DNA of 64,000 bases. Source: Cannabis sativa (lineage: Eukaryota; Streptophyta; Magnoliopsida; Rosales; Cannabaceae). Of the stretch, positions 24,290-36,775 are shown piece after piece. Numbering within the stretch: the first letter of the stretch is position 1; each line of letters begins with the position of its first letter. The notes beneath the pieces are model-generated. The model was not told the origin of the DNA. It saw only the letters and a list, made by a program, of their open reading frames with translations, and ran no database searches. Where the stretch lies: the NCBI RefSeq assembly GCF_029168945.1, contig NC_083610.1, positions 69,307,580 through 69,371,579 on the forward strand. Reading direction: 5' to 3'. The position numbers were made by a program, and so were the translations under genes.

Positions 24290-25657
24290 CTAACTCTCCA
24301 AGTATTAGACATCATCCCCTCAAATCAAATTCAATATACCATTATCCCACTCAAAGTCAGAGTGGTCGTTACCCGCAGCTTCCCATCGAGCAATAACTTC
24401 TAATGAAAAAATGGTAGGTGACCACACACGTATTTGGGTACACCTTTGGAAAAAAGTGTTGTTTCCTCCTCATCAAGTAAAATGCCGCATCTAAATTTTA
24501 AAACATAAAAATAAACTATGTCAGAGATTAAATAAAAAAGATAAAAAAAGTCTTCAAAAACCAAAAGCGTTAATGAACTGTGGTGCTGGGAATAGATGTT
24601 GACGGGGGCATGGATGTTGACGAGGGAATAAATTTTGATGTGGGAACAGAATGGGTCTCTGGTGGTGGTGTATCCTCTCTGAAGATTCAGGGTGCGTCCA
24701 CCCGCTCTTCCAATGTTTGTTCAAGCTTCTCGGTCTGGTTACGCAAACTGTCCCGAGTAGGTTATCCATCACTACCCAACACCAGTTCTTCTAAATCCAC
24801 AAATAGAGGCGCCTCACCTCCAGTGACGTTCCTAAAAAACTCTTGTTCATTGGATCATGGATATAAAATGGAGTACATTGTCAACTCCAAATAAGAACAA
24901 AACTATTATTACACTGAGATCAAAATGAAATAAAGAAATAAATGTGACTAAACATAAAAAATTAAAAAACTTACGTTTTTGCAAACAAATTAATGACTTC
25001 CTCCTTGCCAAGTGCCACGTCCTTACTCTCCCAGTTGACCATTCTGGGAAAGCGATGTGATTTTCTGATCGCAAATTTCTCACCAAGCTCCAAGATGGAC
25101 TCGTAAGTCCAATAATGCAACGCTACAGTATATCCATAGGCCGAGTACTTCAGCTCCTTCTAAGTAATTTCCTTTTAAATCATCCTATTTATATGCTTCT
25201 TCTTTTCTACGAAGTCTCTACTCCAAGTTACTCTTAACAAGTTAAAAGAAATCTTCCCCTACGAGTACTCGTAGAAGAACTGAAGGTCGTCAGCCATTCT
25301 AATAATAAATGGTGGAACGAGGGTCTTCTCCTCTTTCCCAGTGAGAACACCCATAAAAAATAAGACCATCTTTAACTTGTACGCATCATCCTTCTCTGTG
25401 CAACTCTCAAAGACGCTGCACAGTTGGCCTAAGCCGATGGATGGATCCCCATTGAAGTACTCGACTATCAATCGGTCCAAAGTCGACTTCTCTTCAATTT
25501 TGGACTCAGTAGGTCCAGATAACAAGTTTAGCCCTGTCACCAGAGCGAACTCAACTCGGCTGAATCGACATCTCTTTTTTGCAATGCAAAAGTGCATTCC
25601 ATCTACCTTATCCGACTTGATCTTATGCATGAACAACTGATGGATAAGTGCACCCAA
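24290..25657 (-). pseudogene. DUF1985 / Ulp1-type transposon gene fragment
   Basis: The frame at 25657-25259 contains SRVEFALVTGLNLLSGPTES and KLKMVLFFMGVLTGKEEK, the conserved core of DUF1985. After a stop the homology continues through about 25160-24975 (AYGYTVALHYWTYESILELG) and ends at a plausible splice donor (CGTAAGT). A further piece near 24500-24380 reads like the AFYLMRRKQHFFPKVYP segment seen in such genes. This domain is known from genes carried by plant Mutator-like and CACTA transposons together with an Ulp1 protease; no protease catalytic part is visible. Stops, frameshifts and the adjoining Gypsy LTR at 24271 mark it as a truncated relic. Confidence 0.65.
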
Positions 25658-25909
25658 AAACTGTAATGGCTTTCTCTCAAAGAATTACTTGAAAGGGGAT
25701 TTCTCCTTCACCCTTTCCAACAATTATAACTTTGTAAATTTCGATCTTATCCTGGGGTAATACCAACTACCGCCCCGCTAAGTGACATGACCGGTGTAAT
25801 GGTCTGACACTAAAAGTAAAAGGCGTGGAGCTCTGGAAGACTGCAAAAAAACACACAAAAGTAAAAGTTAGAAATTCTGTGCAAAGGCATTGGACCACCA
25901 TCGGACAGT

Positions 25910-26350
25910 ATATTGGGTCTAAAACAAATAAAATAAAATGAACACCTCAACCCTACATCGAAACTATCGGGCCCTATGTCGAACCTATCGGTATCTAACA
26001 AAAACATAAAATTTAATAAGACAATCGAGCCTTATATCGGACCTATCAGGCCCTCAACTAAACATAAAAAAATGAGAACAATCAGGACCTATGTCAGGCC
26101 CTATATCAGACCTATTAGGCCCTACTAAACACATAAAATTTTGCAAGACATGTTGAGCCCTATATCGGGCGCTATATCAGGCCTATTAGTAACCTAAACA
26201 TAAAAAAATAAGAAGCTATCGAGTCTACTATCGGGCCCTAACCTAAACTTTAAATTTTTGAGAAACTATGGGTCCCATTATCGAGCCCTACATCAAACCT
26301 ATTGGACTATTGTCTTCAACATTTAGACCTTTCAACAAAACAAAACTCTT
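25910..26350. repeat. Degenerate TATCGGGCCC-type tandem repeats
   Basis: About six diverged copies of a ~65-75 bp unit. Each has a core like TATCGGGCCCTATATCGGACC and an AACATAAAA-type spacer. It sits 5' (on the minus strand) of the DUF1985 exon, where an intron or upstream region of that transposon gene would be. It does not encode a frame on either strand. Confidence 0.65.
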
Positions 26351-26394
26351 GGGCCTGAATCTGACCTGCATCAGGCCAAAATCACAAATTCTCG

Positions 26395-26490
26395 CCCAAA
26401 ACACATTTTCTCGTCTAAAAATCTCAAAAGTCACAGATTCTCACCTAAAAACCTCAAAAATCACATATTCTCTCCTAAAAACCTCAAAAA
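26395..26490. repeat. ~30-bp tandem repeat, 3-4 copies
   Basis: Units of the form TTCTCxCCTAAAAACCTCAA followed by AAATCACA repeat three to four times. The + frame at 26268-26570 runs through them and has no other support. The stretch 26570-26800 is a GA-rich, leader-like segment relative to the minus-strand transposon gene. Confidence 0.65.
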
Positions 26491-26936
26491 TGACAGACCT
26501 AACCCTAACTCTAAATGCTTTAACCGTAAATCAAGAAAAAATAAAACGATTAAAGTTCAAAAAAACATGAAAATGAATATTACCTTTAATGACGACATTG
26601 TCGGTGTTAGTTTCGTGGGTCGTGTCTTCACGGTGGTCCGTGGGTAGTTGGTCGCGAGGTCGAGGTGGTCTGCGAGTCGACTCCTCTGGGTAAGTTTACG
26701 GAGAACGAGAGAGAAAATGGGAGAAGAGAGAGAGAAAGACAGTCGTTTGAAATGAGAGAGATAGAATTGAGTTTTTTGAATTGTTAACTTATTCTACCAA
26801 TATAGGTTAACCTTGGTTTAAGGAATTCATTTCTTCCAATAAATGCATAGAAAGTTAAATTTCTCTTTCTTTATTCATTTATCTTTTATTAATATAGTAA
26901 TAAATATTTATTTTCATGATATTTTATTTTATTTTA

Positions 26937-27155
26937 AGGTCTTTTTTATTTTTACACTTCTAAATATTTTTTTTTTGCATTTTTACGAAATTCTATATAA
27001 AAACTCCTATTGCAACTAGCGCTGCAACCTAAATCACAACAAAAAATCGTATAGAAACCCCTATTTTAAACTAGCCCCGCAACCACTTTAGAAACCCAAA
27101 CTATAAATTTGAAAAAAAATTAAAAAAATAGTATATGGGATAATTCCCCTTTATT
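26937..27155. mobile_element. MITE family A, copy 1
   Basis: About 220 bp with internal direct repeats of TTGCAACTAGCGCTGCAACC-type sequence and an end of the form GGGATAATTCCCCTTT. Relatives lie at 52320-52555 (same orientation), 54108-54345 (inverted) and 36568-36775 (rearranged). It is noncoding and lies about 400 bp upstream of the FREE1 start codon. Confidence 0.65.
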
Positions 27156-27311
27156 TTATTACTTAACAATATTGTTATTTTAGTTCTATTATTAAACTTA
27201 AATAAATAGTAATATTTAAATTTTAAGTATTTTTATTAAATTATATGAAACTCGTAATTTAATTATACTAATAACATTATGACATTTAGGTACCACTAAT
27301 GCATTAATTAT

Positions 27312-27312
27312 C

Positions 27313-27359
<47 letters not shown>
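27312..27359 (+). repeat. (AAT)n microsatellite
   Basis: About 15 consecutive TAA/AAT units about 190 bp upstream of the FREE1 start codon. A similar tract lies at 52277-52317. Confidence 0.95.
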
Positions 27360-27399
27360 GAGATTCCCTAATATTCTTTACTTCATCAAATTAAATCAT

Positions 27400-27550
27400 A
27401 AATTTAAAACAGCACCATCAACACTTCTTCTTCCTCCTTCTATACGCTTCATCTTCTTCTTCTTCTTCTTCTTCAAACCACTTTTACCCAAGAGAGAGAG
27501 AGAGATCTCCATAGTCAAAGCCTTGAATCTCCAACAGCCTAACCTTAACG
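27400..27550 (+). promoter_or_regulatory. Probable FREE1 5' leader
   Basis: CT-rich DNA with a (CTT)n run at about 27450-27475 and a (GA)n run at 27492-27503 directly precedes the start codon. Such pyrimidine-rich leaders are common in plant genes. No clear TATA box is visible, and the transcription start cannot be placed from sequence alone. Confidence 0.45.
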
Positions 27551-30500
27551 ATGCAGCAAGGCGATTACACTTCTCTCCCCTATTATCCTCCTTACAATCA
27601 ATTTCCAAACCCTAATCCCAATCCCAATCCCAACCCCCACCCCCACCCCAACCCCAATTCCGATCATCTTCACACTTCATTCGCTTCCGCCCCACCGTTC
27701 AACTCCGGATACGCTCCCAACGACTACTCTGCTTATCCCCAAAACTACCCTGCTTATCCTCAAAATCCCGATCCTGCTCCTCCCACTGCTCCTTCTTACA
27801 CCCCTCCTTCAAACCCTAATTTGCAGTCCTTCAATTCCGCTTCTCAGGCCACTTCTTTCCCTCCGTTTGAGGCCCACACGCCTTATCAACCTCCGACCCA
27901 GCAGCAGCCGTACTTTCCCACGTACGATCAGCATCAGACGCCTCCTAATTATGCTCCTACTGCAGCTTCCGTGCCTTCAAATCCTAGCCCCACCCCGAAT
28001 TCTCAATATTCCTCTGTATATTCCTCTTCGTATGGTCAATCGGGAGCTTCGGTGCCGCCCGTCTACGATAACCCATATGAGAATTCTGTGAAATACGATC
28101 AGGGTAGTGGTTATTTAGATGATAGATACGGAGGTTACAACCAGAGGCCACGGTCCGATTTGGGATCGGATCTGTATGGAAAGCGATATGATTCGGGTCG
28201 GGACGATGGATTCGGAGATGGAGTTTATGCTTACCAAGGGAACAAGGTTGAGCCGTATGGGTCTAGGGGCACTGCGCCTAATAAGTCATCGACTTTGTTC
28301 GACGATTATGGGAGATCGATTAGTTTCTCTTCCAGTAAGGATTCGAGTAATAGCTCGACCAAAATTGTGAGAGCGGTCCCCAAGGCGGAGGTACAGCAAG
28401 ACGTGAAAAGTGGGGTTCAGAAGTTTCGGGTTAAGCTGTTAGCTGAAAGTGGAGGACAGAGTACCATGGACGTTCTTTGCCAGGTATGCCAGAGAATGCG
28501 CCAATTCTCATTCTTTTATTTCTCTAATAAATTATTCATAGCTGCTCTGATTTCTAGATAGCTAAAATAGAAGACTTTTTTTGCAATGTTTTTCATCATG
28601 TAAATTCCCTCTTTTAGCAATGTTGTTATGTTTGTCTATGTAACATCTTGAAACTGTTTTGTTAGGGCTACTGCTATTAATGCTGTAAGATGATACAATT
28701 GTTAGGTCATCCTTTCCTTTCTATGATTAGAGATAGTGGGTATAGAACCATTAACTAATGATGGTTGGAAAGTCAGTACTTGGATTTAGCTGCTTATGTC
28801 TGTTTAATCTTTTGTTGTTCACTTAAAATTTAAGAGTAAAGATCTTATTGATGGTTCCGGGAGATGCTCTACTGTCGCCTATGATTCTTCCAGTCTAGTG
28901 CAAAGTTAACGAACGACGCTGACCAGGCTTAGAAATTATTGTTTGACCACATGATATTGCTACTTCGTTAAATAATTGTGCCAATTGCTTTGACATAAAC
29001 TCTTTTTAAGTTTAATAAATGTCTTCTATGTTTCTTGGGCTGAAAGCTTTTACTTTGTCACTACCTTTTTGGGGCTAGTTATTAAAGATCTTTTGCTTGA
29101 CTACTTTGTGAATTGTCTTCTATTGAGGTTGCTAGTGGCTAGTGCCTTTCTTTGCCAACTCTGAAGAGTTCTGGTAATATTTCCCTTATTGGGGAGTTAT
29201 AAATTTGAGATTTTTAATTAAATGAATAAATAAACTTTCCTACCTCCCCTTATTTCATGGTTATTTATTTATTTATTTCCACTTTGGTTTCTTTTAATTA
29301 TGAAGCTTGATTTCCTATTATTTGATGCTTTGTGACACCTATCTATTCTTCCTTTCATGTCACGTACATTTTTAACTGATGTTGATTTCATATTCATCTT
29401 GATATTTTTGGTGCTTCAGATTGGTTTGGATGGAATTCGCATGCTTGATCCTAATACCAGTCGGACATTAAGAATATATCCCCTTGAAACCATTACTAGA
29501 TGTGAAGTAAGTTTGTGTATATGTACATATAATATGTATATGTTCTACAGTATGTTTCTTCTTATTATTATTTTGGTTTGTGCTTCTATATATAAATGTG
29601 TATTCTTTTTCAAATGTCATACAGGTGATGGATTCATCTACCTTGGCATTTTGGTCAAAGAGCTCTGTAGACATTGAGCCAAGGCGTATTAGACTCCAGT
29701 CAAGTAGTTATACAACCAACACTCTTTTAGACACTGTTACTGCTGCAACTGTACAGGTAAGAGTCTTTAGGAACTAATGAACAAATATGATCTAGTAGTA
29801 TATTATATTTTTTAATTAACTGGCTTGGTAATCATTGACATAGATAAGAGTCTGTTTGAACCTTTTCTTTTTTCTGAAGTAGTCACTTGACTGGTTTGGT
29901 AATCATTGATGTAGATTAGTAATTATATATGTTTTAATTGCTTTTTACCTGAATGCCTGAGCTTCACTGGTTATACAAGTCTATTTGCGCTCTTTGTTCT
30001 TTTGGCATTTTTCCTTGTGCTATAATTTGATGAAAAAGGAATCATGTTTTGGTTTCTCTTTAATTTTTTTAAGTAGTGTTTTTTATAGGCGGGTAGATAG
30101 TAGAACAGTTGTGTTTAGGTGATGTCATATTCGTAGAAATTAGTAAACATAATTATCAATGGACAATTTCATGCTTTCTTTTCCTTCCCAAATTTGAAAC
30201 TTCCTTTTTATCGGAAGCACGTGTATTTCCTCTGTCTCCCTATTTGGGATATGCATGCAATTTTTAGTAGGGCCCACTTTTCAAAGACTTTTATATTTCC
30301 AGGTGAAGGAAATGGGTGGAAGTATTCGGCCTTCGGAGTCTTTCAAGATGAATGAACAGTCTACAGAGAAAAAGAAAGGGTTTACAGATTGGATGAACTT
30401 AGTGAAGCCTGTCAATGAGGAGAAGGATCATTGGGTACTTTGTTTTCTGGAAGCATTGTAGTATTTTTGCCTTTTTTTATTGTCATCCAACATTTTTGGA

Positions 30501-31913
30501 ATTTTGTTTTTGTTAATCGCAGTGTTGTTTTATTTAGGTCCCTGATGAAGCAGTTACAAAGTGTACATCATGTGGAACGGATTTCGGGGCTTTTGTGCGC
30601 AAGGTTGCCTTTCATTTTAAGTTGTCTTCGCTTTTTTTTTTAACTTTTTAAGTTGAGCTCTGACTTTTATTCTATATCAGCATCATTGTCGAAACTGTGG
30701 AGACATTTTCTGTGATAAGTGCACCCAAGGTAGGACTGCTCTTACTGCTGATGAGAATGCCCAACCTGTTCGTGTTTGTGATCGATGCATGGTAAGTAAC
30801 ATTAATGCATTTTGCTTTTTAGTCAAGTATAGGGTTTTTCCTTTTTGTCTTTGGTGGATTTGGGGACCTAACATTGTAGTTAAAAAAAAGTTTACGATGC
30901 TTTTGACAATAATATCACTTTCACGAATTTTTATACCAGTAAAGAGCGTAAGTCATCAAAATGTGAAAAAAGTCAATTAGATCTCTAATCTGATTTGCAT
31001 GCAAGTTATTTAGACATATTTGGATATTGTTGACGTGCCCTTTGGAGTTCTTAGATTATGTCGTTAATGTACTCTTGTAGGCTGAAGTTACTCAGAGGCT
31101 GAATAATGCTAAGGATGTCGCAAGTAAACCGGCAGGATTGCATAGCCATGAGGATCTTGCTAAGAAGCTTCAGGTAGTTAATGTTTATGCAACTGTTCCT
31201 TTTGCGTCGTGCGCTAGGTTCTCTTGTTTCTGCTTCATTTAATGTTGCCGATGCCAAATGATACGTTGCTTGGATATATTTTCTCTTTTTGTTTTTTTAC
31301 TTAAATAACTGATACTTTGGGAAAGAATAGTTAGTCAATTATCTGTAGTTGTGACATAAGCATAGTCGTCCATTATTTGATTTAATATGTTCCAATCTGA
31401 TGTTTGGCCATTATGACAGGAGGAGATGGAGAAGAACCGCAAGTCATCATCAGGTAACTTTGTTTTCCTTAATGGCAGTTGATCATTCATTATTGTTAGA
31501 GGCACGTTCTGTTTTAAGGCCAAGTTTGTTTTAGATTGATTTTTTTTAAAGCCAAGTTGGTTTTAGATTAAAAATGTAATTAATTTTTTGCTATGCGCTG
31601 GAATTTGATCGATTAATTTATAAATTTGTAGGGTCAAAATCAGATGGATCAGGGAGGCGGATGAGAGAAGTTGCCTGTCCTATTTGCACGGTCCATTTGC
31701 AGGTTAGAAAGGTTTCTGTGTAATTTTTTTCCTGAAAATCATCTTCATATGCTGCTGCTTATTCAGCAGCAGAGAACGTAACATGCGGATGATGATAGTC
31801 CAACAGTGCAGTGACATTTTTTTCTCTTGATGCAGGTTCAAGTTCCCAGCTCGGGTTCAGAAACGATTGAATGTGGAGTTTGCCAGCATCCATTTCTTGT
31901 CAGTTCTCACTGA
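27551..31913 (+). CDS. FREE1: FREE1/FYVE1, plant ESCRT-associated FYVE protein
   Basis: Ten coding exons: 27551-28483, 29420-29506, 29625-29756, 30303-30434, 30538-30603, 30681-30791, 31081-31173, 31420-31453, 31632-31702 and 31836-31913. All junctions are GT..AG, and the 578-residue product matches the known family length (~600). Residues 1-300 are disordered and rich in P, N, S, Y and Q, with a literal PTAP at 78-81. The FYVE finger spans about 427-490, with W428, RKHHCRNCG, four CxxC pairs and RVCDRC. A second C-terminal pair (CPIC, CGVC) forms a small zinc ribbon. Known role: binds PI3P on late endosomes, ubiquitin and VPS23 (through PTAP-like motifs), and is needed for multivesicular body sorting and vacuole formation. 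It looks intact; it is the only convincing host gene here. Confidence 0.95.
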
Positions 31914-32815
31914 TCTTACACATTTTTTTATGGCGGGAGGAAGGTGCTTAATTTGCTGTTGGAGTTTCCAGTTGAATATGTTATAGCATTTTTATTGGTT
32001 CTGTTTTTTAATCTGATGGCCTCTGCTTCCACATTATTTAGCGTGTGTACATGGAACATTTGATTCGAAAGAGTCCCATCCATCTACTGCTAAATCAACT
32101 TATTTCTTTTTATTATTATTATTGTAAATGGCTGTTTATGTGGATATTAATATATGTAAATGTTTTCAACTAACAATTTGTGGGTGTGTTTTTAAATTAT
32201 CAATGAACTGATGAAATGATATTACTCGTTTAGTATTACTCATCAGAATAATATTAACAATCTCGATAAATAATGTTTTTAACTTGGTTGGACTTTGTAT
32301 TTTGTAGCTTTTGCACACCTATTCACGAATTTTAGATGCCCATGTATTTTACTTTTAAGAAAGGCTATGGATATAAATATTTATTTTGTTTAGGCTGCAT
32401 TTGGAGTGTATCTAGTAATTATTAGGTGTATTTGTTTAATGAGGTAATTAAATAGTAATCATGTATGTAATTAGAATTAATTGAGGGATTTAAATTTTCA
32501 TCACTTGTAATAGTAATTATAAATTATTTTTATTATTATTTTTAGAGGATTAATTATTATAAAATGTATTTTTATGTAAATATGAATTATTTGTTGACAA
32601 TGGAAATAAGAATAATATCCAAAAACAAGTATTTAAGAGTAGAATGGATGAAGAGGGAAGTAGTTCTCTTATTTGGTATTAGCAATGGAATTGGAAGGAT
32701 AGAGAAGATTCATCAAAAAGAAAAAAGGATAAAGAAGAAATTAATTGTTCAAATTATAATATTATTTTTTTTTTGATGTAATTATGATTTTTTAGTTTAA
32801 GAATAAATATGACAT
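31914..32815 (+). other. FREE1 3' region and AT-rich spacer
   Basis: The 3' UTR begins here. AT-rich candidate polyadenylation signals lie within ~250 bp, but the end cannot be fixed. The 70-codon frame at 32564-32776 is AT-rich, has no domain and is not supported as a gene. Confidence 0.5.
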
Positions 32816-32823
32816 TTTATATT

Positions 32824-33177
32824 AGAGTAATTTGTGTCATAAATACTTACGTTTAACTTCTAATTATAGACAAATAATTAAATTTAATTATTTATCGTAA
32901 TAATACTTAAGTTATATTTTTGGATCTTTCGTAGGCACCTAGTTGTTATGTGTCAAGTTAATGGCTTGATAGTCCTTAATTGATCTAAGTTATTAAATTT
33001 TTAATTTTTATTTGAAAATTAATTTAAATATACCAATAAGAAAATAACACGTGTATAATGACTTGACGATAGGTACTTACGGAAATTCTAAAAATATAAC
33101 TTAAAGATTATTATTTTAAAAATTAAATTCAGGTATTTATCTGCATTAAACTAAAGTATTTACGTCACAAATTACTC
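32824..33177. mobile_element. MITE with 8-bp duplication TTTATATT
   Basis: The left end AGAGTAATTTGTGTCATAAA and the right end (complement AGAGTAATTTGTGACGTAAA) are inverted copies. The 8-bp duplication TTTATATT is at 32816-32823 and 33178-33185. The 354-bp body is noncoding. Size and TSD fit a hAT- or Mutator-type MITE, about 900 bp downstream of the FREE1 stop codon. Confidence 0.8.
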
Positions 33178-33229
33178 TTTATATTGAAGTACACAAATAT
33201 GTCGCTAAATTTTGCGACAAAATCAAGTT

Positions 33230-34930
33230 ACTAGGCATTCACTAAAAAAATGTAAGTAAACATTAGAAATGCGCTTCCACGATGCCCATGTTAGAGTGTC
33301 GCAAAAAGTCACTTTGTGCGATAAATTAATGCATCACAAAATAATATATAATTGAAAAATTGTTTTATAATTAAATTTATTATTTTGTGACCATTTGCAA
33401 CACAATATTTGTTAAAGGCATTCTTAAGAAATATTGTAAACTTTTGTCGCCAATGATTTATTTATAAAATATTAAATTTTTATTGATTGTGATATTTGAC
33501 ATTACTAAAATGTGTCGCTAAAGATAAACTAAAAATAATACTAAATTTATGATCATTATTTTTAAATTAAATTTTTATTCAATTATTAAATTATTTTTAG
33601 TGTGTTTTTAATTTAGTTCTACTCTTGTTTGGATCAATTTTACGTTTTTTATATTTTATTTTTGCAGATTTAAAATAGAAAAAGATTAGAAAATATCAAA
33701 GAAATAAGATGGAAAAAATATAAAAAAATCTTACAAAAAGATGATCTATAAAATAGAGAAAATTGTGCAAGAAAATAAAGCTGAAACTTTGCGCCTAAAT
33801 TAGACTATGTTGTGATCAAATTTTAGAGAAAGTAAAAACACAAAAGTTTTAGATCTCTCTTTTATCTTTCTAAAACATCTTAAATCGTCCAATTTCGAGC
33901 AATATTGAGAGAGAAAGCCAAAATACTATCAGTCAATGCAGCAAAAAACTCACGGCCAAATAAAGGGGGTCATGCCTAGGCATGGAAATCCCATGCCGCG
34001 GCCCGCCCCTTCTAATCCCAAGCAGAATATGTTTTTTTTTTTTCAGCGTTTTGCATCTTTTTTTATTATTATTATTTTTTTTGGCTATAAAAGAAGTGAA
34101 CTTCAATAGTTTTCAACAAGCAATCAAGGAGTACAAATTTTGGAGAGCAAAATTGATCGCAAAGGCGTTTTCAACGGAGTTTTCAATATTCTTTTCTTCT
34201 TTAGTTTCTTCTCTTTTCTTAAATTAATATGTGGGAATTTGCTACGATGAACGTGAGTAGCTAAACAGTTCATTAGGGTCTGGATGGAGATTATTTGATA
34301 TTAATTTTTGGTTTTAATATGATTTAATTTTTCCTAAATTTCTATGTATTCTATTTCATTCGTACTTAATTACTTTTAATTGCCTGATCACCAATTAGAA
34401 GTCTATGATTTTGATGCGAGATTTAAGAAGTGAGTGTCGATTATGCTATAGTGAAATAGAACTGAATTTTGATATAGGACGAGAGTACCTACATGGTTTA
34501 GATAGCTTATAGGGTTTCTGTGTTTAATGCATGTTACATGTTTAATTTATCACGAGAGTAGAAAATTTGCACGTAATTGAGGTTTATATATCTGAGAAGA
34601 CTATGAATTACTTTAGTAAACTTGCTATTGCATAGAAATCGGTAATAGGAATAGAATCATGTTAAAGCATAATCAATAGATACAACTAAAATCGAAAATC
34701 CTAACTTTTATTCATTGTTAATTCATTTATTAATTTACATGCTTCTTACTTTCGTTGTTTTTCTGATTTTAATTTTCTTTTAAAATTTTATTTAGCCAAA
34801 TAGAAGTAAGAATTTAATTTTAACATACTTAACTACAATTCTCGTAGGATCGACCTCACTCTTTGTGAGTATTACTTGTTAAAACGATACGTATAGTGTT
34901 GAAATTACTTGTCTAACAAAATCAAATTTA
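33230..34930. other. Retroelement-like noncoding DNA
   Basis: The stretch 33230-33540 has several TGTCGCAAA-type motifs in both orientations, as in some plant DNA transposons. The part from about 33600 to 34930 reads like a leader or LTR region of an LTR retrotransposon (GATCGACCTCACTCTTTGTG near the end), with no coding domain. The 81-codon frame at 33982-34227 has no recognised domain. I cannot define boundaries. Confidence 0.3.
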
Positions 34931-36013
34931 AATGTCAACTTTAAAATAAATGTCATGAACAACCTATGAGCTATCCTCTTTGGAGACACTTTATCAACAT
35001 GTATCACAAAAATTATGCAATCAAACCATTCATCATTACCATTCCTCAAAGGGTCTTGAAATGCTAATTTACATGGAAATCAAGTTGAGTTTCTTGGAAT
35101 ATATAGGAGGCTTTAAGATGCTATTGTTATAATCATAGACTCTACTTGGTGAGAAAGTTTAATCAGTAGTTTAGAGCTAGAAAAAATATAGCTGATCATC
35201 TTATTATCCATTGATAATAGAGCCAAATGTGACCCTTTCATCGTGTAATATAGGCTTTTGAAGGTGATCGGTTCCATATGCAAACACATCTATTTCCTCA
35301 TCTAAGATTTTTGCGGCAAAATTCCTTCAGTTATCACTCCAATTACACTTAACTCTCTAAGTTAAAATGTTTACGGTAAAACCTTCCAAACTATTAAACT
35401 ACTTGTAAATTTAAGGTCTCATCTATTTTATACAATTAACTATATTTTATGAATTTGAAAATTAATATTAGGAGGATAAGTTTTCTGTAATTTTAATCGT
35501 AATCTAGGATTGAATTTTAGTTTCGAACCAGTTTTTCTACTTGATTTTGCATAAATTTGAAATTATATATGTTTAGATTTCTTCCAGTCTTTTTCTCAGG
35601 TGAAGTCGCCAAAATTTATGGTGATTCTCTATCTGGCTTAGTTTCTTTTTAGTTGGTCTGCTAGTTTGGTTGCTGGAAGTTGTAGTTGAAGAAGGTGGTT
35701 AGTGAGGCTGAATGGTTACAGCAAGATGTATTTTTGTAAATTTTTGTTGCTAGACTGTATAAATGTTTGTAGGACCTATTTAATTCATTTGTGTAATATT
35801 TTTTTCATTTAGTATATACATGAAAAAAAAACCTTACAAAAAAAAGGAATTAAGAAAATGATACACAATGGTACATATCATCTATTAAGAAAAAAAGAAA
35901 AAGAAAAAATAGGAGACATTAATAAAATAATCTAATAAAAAAATTAAAAGATGACATAATTAATTATCAATAAAAAGTAATGAGAATGTAATTGTAATTA
36001 TATTTAAACATAT
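34931..36013. other. Intergenic DNA without a supported gene
   Basis: AT-rich with no convincing frames. The segment 35560-35830 has more balanced composition and ends in an A-rich tract, like the 3' end of a retrotransposed sequence, but I cannot assign it. Confidence 0.35.
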
Positions 36014-36022
36014 TTTAGAAAA

Positions 36023-36391
36023 GGGTAAATACTATTTTAGATTCTGTGTTTTGCAAAAGTTACAGATTGGACCCTTTATTTTGTTAAATGACAAAATAGA
36101 CCTTATATTTTCTAAAATGATAAAAATAGGACCCTGAGTTTAATTTTTGATAACGTTTTGTTTTTTTAATATAACCAACATGATGACAATTTCTAACACG
36201 AACAGATACAAAAAATGTAAACAGTTTTGTCATAGTATATTTAGATCGGATTATTATTAAATTTTATTTTGACAAAAAATCAACTTAAGGTCTTATTTGT
36301 ACTATTTTAGAAAATACAGGATCAATTTTATAAAATAGATAATCTAATTATTAATATTTGCAAAATACAAGGTTTAAAATAGTATTTTCTC
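36023..36391. mobile_element. MITE family B, copy 1 (long-TIR)
   Basis: A ~369-bp palindromic element with arms that read GGACCCTTTATTTTGTTAAA-like on one side and the complement on the other. The flanks TTTAGAAAA (36014-36022) and TTTAAAAAA (36392-36400) look like a 9-bp duplication with one mismatch, which fits Mutator-type MITEs. A close relative lies at 52680-53047. Confidence 0.75.
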
Positions 36392-36567
36392 TTTAAAAAA
36401 TTACACATGACAATAAGAAAGTATAAAAGAGAGTTTTTTTTTACACTCCTCGTTAATACATTCAACTAATCTAATCGATATTATATATTTTTTTATAAAT
36501 AAAATTTAATATTTGATATATAATTAAATAGAATTTAAATAAATTTAAAAATATAGGATATAATTTA

Positions 36568-36775
36568 TATGAGACTTTTTTATTTTTATACTTTAAATTA
36601 GTTTTTTTTTTTTTTTTGTATTTTTTTTTTTAATTTTTTTTTCTTTTAAATTTACAGTTTGAGTTTCTAAAGTAATTGCAGAGCTAGTTGCAATTACTTT
36701 AGGTTGCAGAGCTAGTTGCAAAAATAATTTATATGGAGAATTTCGTAAATAGTATACGAGGTAACTCTCCTTTAA
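36568..36775. mobile_element. MITE family A, rearranged copy
   Basis: It contains the family's GAGCTAGTTGCA direct repeats and end sequence, but the left part matches one strand of the family and the middle matches the other. It is therefore a rearranged or partly inverted copy of the elements at 26937, 52320 and 54108. Confidence 0.5.

Noticed and set aside
24580..24894. 104-residue + strand ORF
   Set aside because: It is antisense to the DUF1985 transposon gene remnant and has no recognisable domain.
28119..28370. Alternative-frame ORFs inside FREE1 exon 1 (also 27867-28091)
   Set aside because: They are shadows of the long real exon, which encodes the conserved FREE1 N-terminus.
33982..34227. 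81-residue ORF with an F/L-rich stretch resembling a membrane segment
   Set aside because: The hydrophobic run comes from poly-T tracts in retroelement-like noncoding DNA; nothing else supports a gene.
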